NCBI GenBank assembly: GCA_003229995.1 | Contig: QIGJ01000254.1 | Coordinates: 1-7,554, forward strand | Direction: 5' to 3' | DNA length: 7,554 nucleotides | From: Gammaproteobacteria bacterium | Lineage (GTDB): Bacteria > Pseudomonadota > Gammaproteobacteria > SZUA-152 | Shown here: one piece after another, positions 1 through 6,084 of the stretch | Numbering within the stretch: position 1 is the stretch's first letter | Layout: the number at the start of each line of letters is the position of its first letter | The notes under the pieces: model-generated | Told to the model about the DNA's origin: nothing | The model's input: only the letters and a program-made list of their open reading frames with translations | Database searches by the model: none | Translations under genes and position numbers: made by a program

Positions 1-90
1 CGACTATTCCTGCACTTTTGTTCGGCAACTGCTCCTGCGTTGCTCTACCTCCTGCATCCATGCAGTCGTCAATCAGAACGAACGAAGTCG
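1..90. repeat. Possible small inverted-repeat element at the left edge
   Basis: This non-coding stretch downstream of the DUF2065 gene begins with CGACT (1-5) and has the complementary AGTCG at 86-90. Inside it are a 14-base near-perfect palindrome (52-65, CTGCAT-CC-ATGCAG on the plus strand) and, on the minus strand, CAACGC (37-42) nine bases beyond that palindrome. This layout resembles the centres of the elements at 2918-3071 and 7240-7398. The arms match only weakly (the best paired piece is around 28-34 and 62-68), and the element could continue beyond the window edge. It could be a diverged member of that group or unrelated intergenic sequence. Confidence 0.3.
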
Positions 91-136
91 CGCTAAATCT
101 GAGCGCTAGACTGGGAAGTTATTACCTGCCCATTCC

Positions 137-325
137 TTACTGACGGATCAGGTACAGCAACAGCAATCCAATTGCCATGCTGGCCAAGCTGGCGATGCGT
201 ATTTGGCGATCCCCCATTTCCAACATCGCAAGCATTTTTTTGCGGAACCCGGCAGGACTCAAAAAAGGAAACAAACCTTCTATCACCAACACCAGCGCCA
301 AAGCACTTAGCAAATCATCCCACAT
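137..325 (-). CDS. DUF2065 family small inner-membrane protein (YjeT type)
   Basis: This encodes a 62-residue protein close in length to E. coli YjeT (about 65 aa). It has two hydrophobic stretches, roughly residues 4-23 and 43-61, separated by a short charged linker containing FRKKML and GDRQIR, so a two-pass inner-membrane protein is predicted. The conserved feel of the N-terminus (LLSALALVLVIEGLFPFLSP) and its position just downstream of hflC are typical of the DUF2065 family. The molecular function is unknown; its usual place after hflKC suggests a link to the HflKC-FtsH membrane complex, but that is inference. The ATG start has no strong Shine-Dalgarno sequence in front of it. The gene is separated from hflC by 259 bp that include a 157-bp MITE ending upstream of the gene, so its expression may no longer depend simply on read-through from hflC. 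Confidence 0.88.
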   Translation of the reverse strand: MWDDLLSALALVLVIEGLFPFLSPAGFRKKMLAMLEMGDRQIRIASLASMAIGLLLLYLIRQ

Positions 326-390
326 TCTGTTTATTACTCAACTCAACCGAATTGCGCTCGCAAGACAGGCGTATCGCCCATCATTACGAC

Positions 391-547
391 CTAGGAGCCT
401 GTCCGAGAATAAAAAATCTGCTGCGAAAAATTCACTTTGGCCGATTTTTCGGATCATTTTCGTTAAATACGCGCCTCAAATGATCAAAAAAATGGACTCA
501 AAATGGCTTTCCCTCGCGACGATTTTCATTCTCGGACAGGCTCCTAG
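391..547. mobile_element. 157-bp MITE with perfect 20-bp terminal inverted repeats
   Basis: The left end (391-410) reads CTAGGAGCCTGTCCGAGAAT and the right end (528-547) is its exact reverse complement. The match continues inward less perfectly (AAAAATCTGCTGCGA against AAAATCGTCGCGA), giving arms of about 35 bp. No gene fits inside. The outermost CTAG can be read either as part of the repeat or as a 4-bp target duplication; CTAG fits the YTAR targets known for part of the IS5 family, so a non-autonomous IS5-like derivative made of two fused IS ends is a reasonable guess. It lies between hflC and the DUF2065 gene and would fold into a long hairpin in any transcript crossing it. The parent IS is not in the window. 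Confidence 0.82.
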
Positions 548-556
548 CCAGACAAA

Positions 557-581
557 CACGGTGGGCAATGCCCCATCCTAC
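557..581. repeat. REP-like short palindrome just after hflC
   Basis: On the minus strand this reads GTAGGATGGGGCATTGCCCACC followed by GTG. It contains a GGGC-ATT-GCCC hairpin (imperfectly extended by flanking GGATG/CACC) starting a few bases after the hflC stop codon. From memory, GTAGGGTGGGCAATGCCCACC-like palindromes are widely dispersed between genes in several proteobacteria, so this is probably a member of such a family. No T-run follows, so it is not a convincing intrinsic terminator, though it could stabilise the 3' end of the hflC message. Confidence 0.45.
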
Positions 582-584
582 GAT

Positions 585-1439
585 TTATTTGAAATATTTG
601 AAGAATTCCGAGTTTGGCTCAATCACCAGAATATCACTTTTGCTGGAAAAGGTTGTTTTGTAAGCATTCAAACTGCGGTACATAGAATAAAATTCCACGT
701 CCCTGCCATAGGCTTTGGCGTAAATTTCTGTGGCTGCGGCATCACCTTCACCACGAATGATTTCCGCGTCACGAAAGGCATTCGCAATAATAACCGTACG
801 TTGGCGATCAGCCTCGGCACGAATGATTTCCGCCGATTCCGCACCACGGGATCGCAGATCTTTGGCAACACCCTCACGTTCCGCACGCATACGACCATAC
901 ACAGAGTCGCTGATTTCAGTCGGGAAATCGATACGCTTAATACGCACATCGACGATCTCAATACCAAATGCTTCGGCTTGCTTGTTAGCCTGCTTGGTAA
1001 TCAATTCCATGATTTCCCGGCGCTCACCAGACACGGCTTCTTTGATGGTGCGTTTGGCAAATTCACCACGCAAACCATCCTTGATGATTTGCGACAGGCG
1101 CAGGTTGGCTCGTACCGCATCACCCCCCGTCGCGGTGAAGTAATTGGATACATCTTTGATGCGCCATTTCACGAACGAATCCACGATGAGGTTTTTCTTT
1201 TCACCAGTGAGGTAACGTTCCGGTTCTGCATCCAGGGTTTGAACACGCGCATCAAACTTGCGTACGTTATTCACAAAAGGTGTTTTCCAGTGCAGTCCGG
1301 GACCGTAATCCGTGCTAACAATTTCACCCAGACGGAAAAGAATGACCTTTTCACGTTCATTCACAGTGAAGATCGAAAACGCTGCAATCACCACAGCAAC
1401 CGCCAGGAAGATGCCGATCAATCCTTTAGCCTGTCCCAT
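585..1439 (-). CDS. hflC: HflC, SPFH-domain subunit of the FtsH-modulating HflKC complex
   Basis: This 284-residue protein begins with a short cytoplasmic tip and a single membrane anchor (about residues 5-25, rich in Val, Ala, Ile and Phe). The SPFH/band-7 domain follows directly, starting near FTVNEREKVILFRLGEI. Typical HflC features are GLHWKTPFVNNVRKFDARVQTLD near residues 49-71 and IVDVRIKRIDFP in the middle. An Ala/Glu/Arg-rich helical stretch (AEIIRAEADRQRTVIIANAFRDAEIIRGEGDAAATEIYAKAYG) comes next. With HflK it forms the large membrane cage around FtsH, with the SPFH part in the periplasm, and modulates degradation of membrane proteins. It is shorter than E. coli HflC (334 aa) but within the range seen in other proteobacteria. 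The ATG overlaps the hflK stop codon by one base (TAATG), and GAGGAG at 1447-1452 sits seven bases upstream, so translation is coupled to hflK. The C-terminus (EFFKYFK) looks intact. Confidence 0.97.
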   Translation of the reverse strand: MGQAKGLIGIFLAVAVVIAAFSIFTVNEREKVILFRLGEIVSTDYGPGLHWKTPFVNNVRKFDARVQTLDAEPERYLTGEKKNLIVDSFVKWRIKDVSNYFTATGGDAVRANLRLSQIIKDGLRGEFAKRTIKEAVSGERREIMELITKQANKQAEAFGIEIVDVRIKRIDFPTEISDSVYGRMRAEREGVAKDLRSRGAESAEIIRAEADRQRTVIIANAFRDAEIIRGEGDAAATEIYAKAYGRDVEFYSMYRSLNAYKTTFSSKSDILVIEPNSEFFKYFK

Positions 1440-2632
1440 TAGCGTACTCCTCTACCGCGAACATTGTCGCGTAATCGTTGTTCTTCAATTTGTCGTGTTG
1501 ATGAATCACTTTCAATAATACGTCGCCCGTCGGATGAACTACTGGAGCTGCCGGACATCATTTTATCCAGGGGCAAATACAACAGATTGCCGCCGCCTTT
1601 GACATCCACCAGCACTTTACTGCTGTTGCTCATCACAGACTCCACCGCTTCAAGGTACAGACGCTTGCGTGTGACTTCGGGGGCTTTTTTATACTCCGTC
1701 AATACTTGCGAAAAACGTGACGCTTCACCTGTGGATTCAGCAATCACCTTCTCTTTGTACGCATTGGCTTCAGCCAGTTGGCGTGCGGCCTTACCACGCG
1801 CACGAGGAACGATGTCATTGGAATAAGCCCTGGCTTCGTTAATCACACGAGCCTGATCGCCTTGCGCCTTGACCGCGTCAGCAAAGGCCTCTTGCACCTG
1901 CTCAGGAGGCTGTGCATCTTGCAGATTAACGGTAGTCACTTGCAGACCTGTTTTGTAATGATCCAAAATTTCCTGCACCTGCTCGCGCGTTTGCTCCGTG
2001 ACATCAGCACGACCTTCTTTAAGAATGTAATCCATCTCACTTTTGCCAATCGTTTCGCGTATTGCACTTTCGATCACCTGACGTAACGTGGTTTCCGGTT
2101 CTTTGACGTTAAACAGATAATCACTGGCACTTTTCACTTTGTATTGCACGGCCAGTTTGACATCGACGATATTTTCATCTTCGGTCAGCATCAGCGACTC
2201 ACGCCCCACGCTGCTGCCTGTCTGCCGATTACCACCTCCGGCACGGAAACCGATGCTGATGCCACGGATGTTGGCAATATCCACCGTTTCCACCGTCTGA
2301 ATACCCCGTGGATGCCAATGTGGTCCTGGCTGGGTGGTTTTATTGTATTTGCCAAACTGCAACACCACGCCTCGGGTACCTTCCTCGACGATGTACACAC
2401 CGGAGATCGCCCACACGACAATCGCCACAATGGCAACCAGACCAAAACCAATAGAACCTGCTCTACCGGAACCGGAGCTTCCACTACGTTTACCTCCGCC
2501 ACCAAACAAGCCACCAAACTTTTCCTGAAGCTTTTTCACCACTTCATCGAGATCCGGTGGACCCTGCTCATTATTTTTACGTCCACCCCAGGGATCTTTG
2601 TTCCCCGAACCGCCAGGTTCATTCCAGGCCAT
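1439..2632 (-). CDS. hflK: HflK, SPFH-domain subunit of the FtsH-modulating HflKC complex
   Basis: This 397-residue protein has the classic HflK layout. The N-terminal cytoplasmic tail (1-60) is rich in Gly, Pro and Asn, starting MAWNEPGGSGNKDPWGG. A single membrane helix follows (about 61-80). The SPFH/band-7 domain begins near YIVEEGTRGVVLQFGKY and includes PGPHWHPRGIQTVETVDI. A conserved coiled-coil region carries RARGKAARQLAEANAYKEKVIAESTGEASRF in overlapping segments, then LYLEAVESVMSNSSKVLVD. The low-complexity Ser-rich and charged C-terminal tail contains six consecutive Ser. It partners HflC in the membrane complex that holds FtsH. The ATG is preceded by GGAG (2640-2643) at an eight-base spacing. 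hflC follows with a one-base overlap. Unlike in E. coli, where hflX and hflK are close together, 464 bp holding two repeat elements lie upstream, so hflKC may need its own promoter; I could not identify a convincing one. Confidence 0.97.
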   Translation of the reverse strand: MAWNEPGGSGNKDPWGGRKNNEQGPPDLDEVVKKLQEKFGGLFGGGGKRSGSSGSGRAGSIGFGLVAIVAIVVWAISGVYIVEEGTRGVVLQFGKYNKTTQPGPHWHPRGIQTVETVDIANIRGISIGFRAGGGNRQTGSSVGRESLMLTEDENIVDVKLAVQYKVKSASDYLFNVKEPETTLRQVIESAIRETIGKSEMDYILKEGRADVTEQTREQVQEILDHYKTGLQVTTVNLQDAQPPEQVQEAFADAVKAQGDQARVINEARAYSNDIVPRARGKAARQLAEANAYKEKVIAESTGEASRFSQVLTEYKKAPEVTRKRLYLEAVESVMSNSSKVLVDVKGGGNLLYLPLDKMMSGSSSSSSDGRRIIESDSSTRQIEEQRLRDNVRGRGVR

Positions 2633-2698
2633 TATTACGCTCCACGTTTAAAAACTATTGTAAAAAACCACGACAAAAAACCATTGCTCTATCATAGA

Positions 2699-2769
2699 TG
2701 TCACCTAGATCCTGCAAGTGCTCACACTCACTCAGCGCAAGCACGATCACTTGCAGGATCTAGGTGTCA
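2699..2769. repeat. 71-bp inverted repeat with 19-bp perfect arms
   Basis: The arms CACCTAGATCCTGCAAGTG (2702-2720) and its exact reverse complement (2748-2766) enclose a 27-base loop. The pairing continues for two more positions past one mismatch, to 2699 and 2769. It lies between hflX and hflK, about 65 bp upstream of the hflK start. The stem is far longer than an ordinary terminator and no T-run follows on either strand, so a tiny palindromic mobile element or a structured 5' leader for hflK is more likely. Its right arm resembles 4831-4851 upstream of hfq (CTTGCAGG-T--AGGTGT). Confidence 0.7.
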
Positions 2770-2917
2770 ATAAAACACTGCGTTTTGACATACGCGCCCA
2801 ATGCGCCTCTTTAGTTTAGCAACAGACAGCACGCACCAAACATGAAATAAATGAGTCGCCAGCTTTCCGCCGACAATGAGAGGTGGATTCTAGGGGGTTT
2901 CGGTACCCAGCTGCAAC
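2770..2917. other. Intergenic stretch without a recognisable gene
   Basis: This is the part of the 464-bp hflX-hflK gap (2633-3096) that lies between its two inverted-repeat elements. I see no reading frame with a credible start and no convincing promoter or terminator. The only structure is a weak AAAAC-ACTGC-GTTTT hairpin at 2772-2786. Confidence 0.5.
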
Positions 2918-3071
2918 TATTAAGTAGCAATGCATCACTATTTTAACAAAATTTCCGCCGAATTTTTTGAGTGAATCAAGGCGCATAGTGAACTATGTGA
3001 CGGGAGCTGCAACGCTGAGTCACTCAAAAAAGGCAAGAAAATGTTAAAAAACGATGTATTACTGCTTATTA
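2918..3071. mobile_element. 154-bp imperfect inverted-repeat element (MITE-like)
   Basis: The left arm (2918-2974) and right arm (3020-3071) are reverse complements with scattered mismatches and a few gaps. The best pieces are TTTTTTGAGTGA at the inner end, TTTTAACA in the middle and AATGCATC/AATACATC near the outer end. The 45-base centre reads AAGGCG (2978-2983), then the 14-base near-palindrome CATAGTGAACTATG, then CAACGC (3010-3015). No protein is encoded. It lies 25 bp beyond the hflX stop codon and would form a long hairpin at the 3' end of the hflX message, so it may act as a transcription or decay boundary. The core resembles that of 7240-7398, although the arms do not. Confidence 0.68.
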
Positions 3072-3096
3072 TCCTGGGTTGTAGGAATGGACACAT

Positions 3097-4446
3097 TCAG
3101 GAAACTGAACCATTGTTCTCAACCCGCACCCCTTCTGTCTTTTGCAGGTTTTCAAAATCCCGCCGCGCCAGCTCGACTTCCAGCAACAAATCACCGTTTT
3201 CCTCCACCTGCTCTCTGAGCACCTTGCCGAGATCAAACAACTTGGCACGCAACCGGCCATTGGTCGCTGGCACACGAATCCACTCATGCAACTGGTCAGC
3301 GCTGAAACGTTGATCCAGTGCGGTTTGTAGTAATTCCAGACCTTCGCCGGTTTGTGCAGAACACCAAGCGCGACGCACCAATCCTTCTTCATCACGATCC
3401 AGTCGGGTGGAATGATCCATCAACAAATCCACCTTGTTGAATACCTCGATCTGCGGCACCTTGTCCGCACCAATCTCCTTCAGCACGGCATTCACCTGTT
3501 CGATTTGTTGTGGATAATTTTCGTTATTCGCGTCGATCACATGCAGTAATAAATCTGCCTGTCGGGTTTCTTCCAGCGTCGAGCGAAAAGCCGCCACTAG
3601 ATCATGGGGCAAATGCCGGATAAATCCCACAGTATCGGCAAGGATAATAGTGCCGGTACCCGGTAACACCAGACGCCGCAAAGTGGGGTCCAGCGTCGCA
3701 AACAACTGGTCAGCTGCGTACACCCCGGATTCCGTCAACCGGTTAAACAGGGTGGATTTGCCCGCATTGGTGTACCCCACCAGCGAAACCGTGGGCACCT
3801 CCGCCTTGCGGCGGGAGCGACGGCTTTGCTCACGTTGATTCTGCACCTTGTCCAGACGCTTGTTGAGCTGTTTGATGCGTGCTGCCAGCAGGCGTCGATC
3901 TGTTTCCAGCTGGGTTTCACCCGGTCCACGCAGGCCGATACCGCCCTTTTGGCGTTCCAGATGTGTCCAACCCCGCACCAACCGTGTTGATAAATGTCGT
4001 AGCTGGGCCAATTCCACCTGCAATCGCCCTTCGTGGGAAGTCGCACGTTGGGCAAAAATATCCAGAATCAACCCGGTACGGTCCAGCACCCGACACTTGA
4101 GCAGACGCTCCAGATTACGTTCTTGTGAAGGTGCTAGCGGTGCATCCACCAACACCAGCTCTGCTTGCTCGTGTTCAATGAGCGCCAACACTTCATCGGC
4201 CTTACCGGTGCCGATGAAGTATTTCGGGTCAGGCTTACGCCGCGTACCAGACACCACGGCCACAGGCTCCGCACCCGCTGACATCGCCAACTCACGAAAC
4301 TCAGACAGAGCTTCGCCATTGATGCGCGAAGAAGTGGCTTGAGGGGAGATACTGTGAGAAAAATCCACATGCACCAGAATGGCACGTTCTCTTGAAGGGT
4401 CACGCAGGCCGGATGCATCTTCCAAGGTACCGGGACGCTCAAACAA
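3097..4446 (-). CDS. hflX: HflX, ribosome-associated GTPase
   Basis: This 449-residue protein belongs to the HflX family of translational GTPases, which bind the 50S subunit and 70S ribosomes and rescue or split stalled ribosomes, notably after heat stress. The N-terminal HflX domain includes YFIGTGKADEV (77-86) and DAPLAPSQERNLE (101-113). The linker carries GGIGLRGPGETQLETDRR (168-185), diagnostic for the family. The G domain has P-loop GYTNAGKS (224-231), G3 DTVGF (271-275), G4 NKVD (337-340) and a G5-like SAQTGEG (363-369). The start is TTG. It is supported by a strong GGGGAGGG (4453-4460) ending six to seven bases upstream, by the absence of any in-frame ATG until residue 55, and by the MFER N-terminus, which resembles E. 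coli HflX (MFDR). It follows hfq after 32 bp and is very probably cotranscribed with it. Confidence 0.97.
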   Translation of the reverse strand: MFERPGTLEDASGLRDPSRERAILVHVDFSHSISPQATSSRINGEALSEFRELAMSAGAEPVAVVSGTRRKPDPKYFIGTGKADEVLALIEHEQAELVLVDAPLAPSQERNLERLLKCRVLDRTGLILDIFAQRATSHEGRLQVELAQLRHLSTRLVRGWTHLERQKGGIGLRGPGETQLETDRRLLAARIKQLNKRLDKVQNQREQSRRSRRKAEVPTVSLVGYTNAGKSTLFNRLTESGVYAADQLFATLDPTLRRLVLPGTGTIILADTVGFIRHLPHDLVAAFRSTLEETRQADLLLHVIDANNENYPQQIEQVNAVLKEIGADKVPQIEVFNKVDLLMDHSTRLDRDEEGLVRRAWCSAQTGEGLELLQTALDQRFSADQLHEWIRVPATNGRLRAKLFDLGKVLREQVEENGDLLLEVELARRDFENLQKTEGVRVENNGSVS

Positions 4447-4452
4447 ACACGT

Positions 4453-4460
4453 CCCTCCCC
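4453..4460 (-). promoter_or_regulatory. Strong Shine-Dalgarno sequence fixing the TTG start of hflX
   Basis: On the minus strand this reads GGGGAGGG. Its GGAGG part (4454-4458) stands seven bases before the TTG at 4446-4444. It is the best ribosome binding site in the window and decides the choice of a non-ATG start for hflX. Confidence 0.7.
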
Positions 4461-4478
4461 AAGATAACGATAGAGGCC

Positions 4479-4730
4479 TCAGGAATTATGAGAATCTTGA
4501 CCACCTTCAGTTGCTACCGGTAATTTCACGTTACGTGCAGGTACCACCGTAGAGATAGCATGTTTATAAACCATTTGATTGACGCTGTTTTTCAGCAATA
4601 TGACAAACTGATCAAACGAATCAATTTGTCCCTGTAGTTTAATACCATTAACCAAAAAAATTGAGACCGGAACACGTTCCTTACGTAGCGCATTCAGAAA
4701 AGGGTCTTGTAATGATTGCCCCTTTGACAT
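4479..4730 (-). CDS. hfq: Hfq, RNA chaperone
   Basis: This 83-residue Sm-like protein is expected to form the hexameric ring that pairs small RNAs with mRNAs. Numbering matches E. coli Hfq without gaps through the core. Proximal-face residues Q8, D9, F42, K56 and H57 are present, as are the Sm1 part [15 protein letters not shown] and the Sm2 part [12 protein letters not shown]. The lateral rim is R16-K17-E18-R19 (E. coli has R17). Position 25 on the distal face is Phe rather than Tyr, a change also found in Gram-positive Hfq. The C-terminal tail is short, ending GGQDSHNS, compared with about 102 aa in E. coli. The ATG is preceded by AAGGAGA (4737-4743). It lies between miaA and hflX as in other gammaproteobacteria, with 250 bp to miaA, room for its own promoter and leader. 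Confidence 0.98.
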   Translation of the reverse strand: MSKGQSLQDPFLNALRKERVPVSIFLVNGIKLQGQIDSFDQFVILLKNSVNQMVYKHAISTVVPARNVKLPVATEGGQDSHNS

Positions 4731-4815
4731 GGTGTTTCTCCTTTTTATGTATCCTTATTAGAGTTATTGGAATTCAGCGCGTCTTGATTGTTCGCTGTTT
4801 GTTGTAGTCCAGGAT

Positions 4816-4837
4816 CTGCAAGCCATCCTGCTTGCAG
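4816..4837. other. Perfect hairpin in the probable hfq leader
   Basis: The arms CTGCAAGC (4816-4823) and GCTTGCAG (4830-4837) enclose a six-base loop. It lies about 85 bp upstream of the hfq start codon, in sequence that would be transcribed if the promoter proposed at 4850-4879 or miaA read-through is used. No T-run follows, so it is not an evident terminator. Its stem is shared with the repeat at 2699-2769 and the hairpin at 6065-6083. Confidence 0.5.
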
Positions 4838-4849
4838 GGTTCAGGTGTA

Positions 4850-4879
4850 ATACTAAAACGCACCAGCTTCCTCGGACAA
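4850..4879 (-). promoter_or_regulatory. Candidate sigma-70 promoter for hfq
   Basis: On the minus strand TTGTCC (4879-4874) and TAGTAT (4855-4850) are separated by 18 bases; each hexamer matches the consensus at four of six positions. It would start a transcript with a leader of roughly 110 bases before hfq. In E. coli hfq has promoters of its own upstream and within miaA, which makes one here plausible, but matches this weak also arise by chance. Confidence 0.22.
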
Positions 4880-4951
4880 CGCAGGGAAAACCCAACCACT
4901 CGGCCGTAAAAACCACTAACCAATACGCGCTAGCCAGCTTTCACACAATTA

Positions 4952-4980
4952 CGGGAGATGCCTGAATTCAGCAACTCCCG
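4952..4980 (-). terminator. Hairpin just after miaA (terminator or processing site)
   Basis: CGGGAG (4952-4957) pairs with CTCCCG (4975-4980). The pairing continues inward through TG/CA to the palindrome CTGAATTCAG (4962-4971), broken only by an A-A mismatch and one bulged C. On the transcribed minus strand it starts 12 bases after the miaA stop codon. The stem is G+C-rich at its base, but the sequence behind it (TAATTGTGTG) is not a clean T-run. It may attenuate rather than end miaA transcription, or protect the 3' end of the message. Confidence 0.4.
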
Positions 4981-4992
4981 CCCCTGTGTCTC

Positions 4993-5943
4993 TCATATGG
5001 CACTAGCGGCAAGATATTTCAAGACCTGAGTCAACATTTGCTCCGGTTTTTCTTCAAAGCTGAGCCGGAACACCGCCTCTTCTGGCTCATGCTTCAACCA
5101 GGTGAGCTGACGTTTGGCGAATTGACGGGTGGCAATAATACCTTTTTCCACCATGGTATCGTAATCCCACTGACCATCGAGATACGCCCACGCCTGACGG
5201 TAACCTACTGCACGCATTGCAGGCAGGTCCGCATACAGATCATCGCGTTGATACAAAGCTTCTACCTCCGCCATGAGACCCTGCTCCAGCATAAGCTGAA
5301 AACGTTGCGCAATACGCCGATGCAGCATGGCACGATCCATCGGTGCCAGCACGATTTTTATTGGACGGCACGGCAAATCATTATCAATGTCCTGTTGTAA
5401 AAAAGTGCTCATGGATTGGCCGCTCAGTTCAAACACCTCCAGTGCGCGCAAAATCCGTTGCCGGTCATTGCGGTGAATACGCGCAGCGGCTTCGGGGTCC
5501 ACCTGTGCCAGCCGGGCATGCAAATAAACCAGTCCCTGCTTGTCCAGCTCGGCCTCCAAACGTACCCGTACCACAGGATCGGACGACGGTAAAACTGACA
5601 ACCCCTGCTCCAGCGCCCGAAAGTACAACATAGTGCCACCCACCAATAGCGGGATGCGATCACGGGCCAGAATCTCATTGATTTCCGCCAGCGCCCGCTG
5701 GCGAAACTGCGCCGCAGAAAAGGGGTCGGCAGGGTCGCATATATCGATAAGCCGATGGGGAGCCACGGCCAGTGTTGTCGCATCAGGCTTGGCCGAACCG
5801 ATGTCCATACCCTGATAAACCATCACCGAATCCACGCTGATAATATCGCAGGGCCGTTCATTGCAAAGCGCGATGGCTAGATCTGTCTTACCTGTGGCTG
5901 TGGGGCCCATAAGGAAAATGGCAGGTGGGAGTGTATTTTGCAT
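4993..5943 (-). CDS. miaA: MiaA, tRNA dimethylallyltransferase
   Basis: This enzyme transfers a dimethylallyl group from DMAPP to N6 of A37 in tRNAs reading UNN codons, the first step towards ms2i6A, in the cytoplasm. With the ATG at 5943 it is 316 aa, the same as E. coli MiaA, and begins [20 protein letters not shown], parallel to the E. coli N-terminus. Visible motifs are the P-loop GPTATGKT (13-20), [19 protein letters not shown] (35-53) with the conserved Asp 38, [11 protein letters not shown] (101-111), [12 protein letters not shown] (159-170), RAVGYRQAW (244-252) and [13 protein letters not shown] (272-284). A TTG at 5976 would add 11 residues but has no ribosome binding site and is not conserved in my recollection. 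The upstream neighbour is not mutL, the usual partner, but an unrelated methyltransferase 141 bp away. hfq follows after 250 bp. Confidence 0.96.
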   Translation of the reverse strand: MQNTLPPAIFLMGPTATGKTDLAIALCNERPCDIISVDSVMVYQGMDIGSAKPDATTLAVAPHRLIDICDPADPFSAAQFRQRALAEINEILARDRIPLLVGGTMLYFRALEQGLSVLPSSDPVVRVRLEAELDKQGLVYLHARLAQVDPEAAARIHRNDRQRILRALEVFELSGQSMSTFLQQDIDNDLPCRPIKIVLAPMDRAMLHRRIAQRFQLMLEQGLMAEVEALYQRDDLYADLPAMRAVGYRQAWAYLDGQWDYDTMVEKGIIATRQFAKRQLTWLKHEPEEAVFRLSFEEKPEQMLTQVLKYLAASAI

Positions 5944-6064
5944 GAGCCATTCTACTGTTGGCTGCGGCTGTAGCAAAATTTTGGGCGAAAGTAATAAATG
6001 TACGCTGCAAAGAGTGCTGTATTGTTAAGGAACGTGCACGAAATATTTTTCCTTCCCGCACAAC

Positions 6065-6084
6065 CTGCAAGGATACCCTTGCAT
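6065..6084. terminator. Hairpin after the methyltransferase, with a T-run on the plus strand
   Basis: TGCAAGG (6066-6072) and CCTTGCA (6077-6083) form a perfect 7-bp stem with a 4-base loop. It begins one base after the methyltransferase stop codon on the minus strand, where no T-run follows. On the plus strand the stem is followed by TTCATTTTTTT (6084-6094), so as an intrinsic terminator it would best stop transcripts entering the methyltransferase gene from the left. Either role is inferred from shape only. Confidence 0.45.

Noticed and set aside
177..1442. 421-codon open frame on the plus strand
   Set aside because: It runs antisense to all of hflC and crosses the MITE and the DUF2065 gene. 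Its product has no recognisable features, and hflC is unambiguous.
2765..2770. Perfect TTGACA (minus strand) at the edge of the 71-bp repeat as a -35 box for hflK
   Set aside because: At 16-18 bases downstream there is no acceptable -10 hexamer, so it is probably a coincidence of the repeat end.
2144..2773. 209-codon open frame on the plus strand
   Set aside because: It is antisense to the N-terminal part of hflK and runs into the inverted repeat; the product is low-complexity and not protein-like.
5944..5976. Longer MiaA form starting at TTG 5976
   Set aside because: No Shine-Dalgarno sequence, a rarer start codon, and the extra 11 residues have no counterpart in the E. coli protein, whereas ATG 5943 gives the same length as E. 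coli MiaA.
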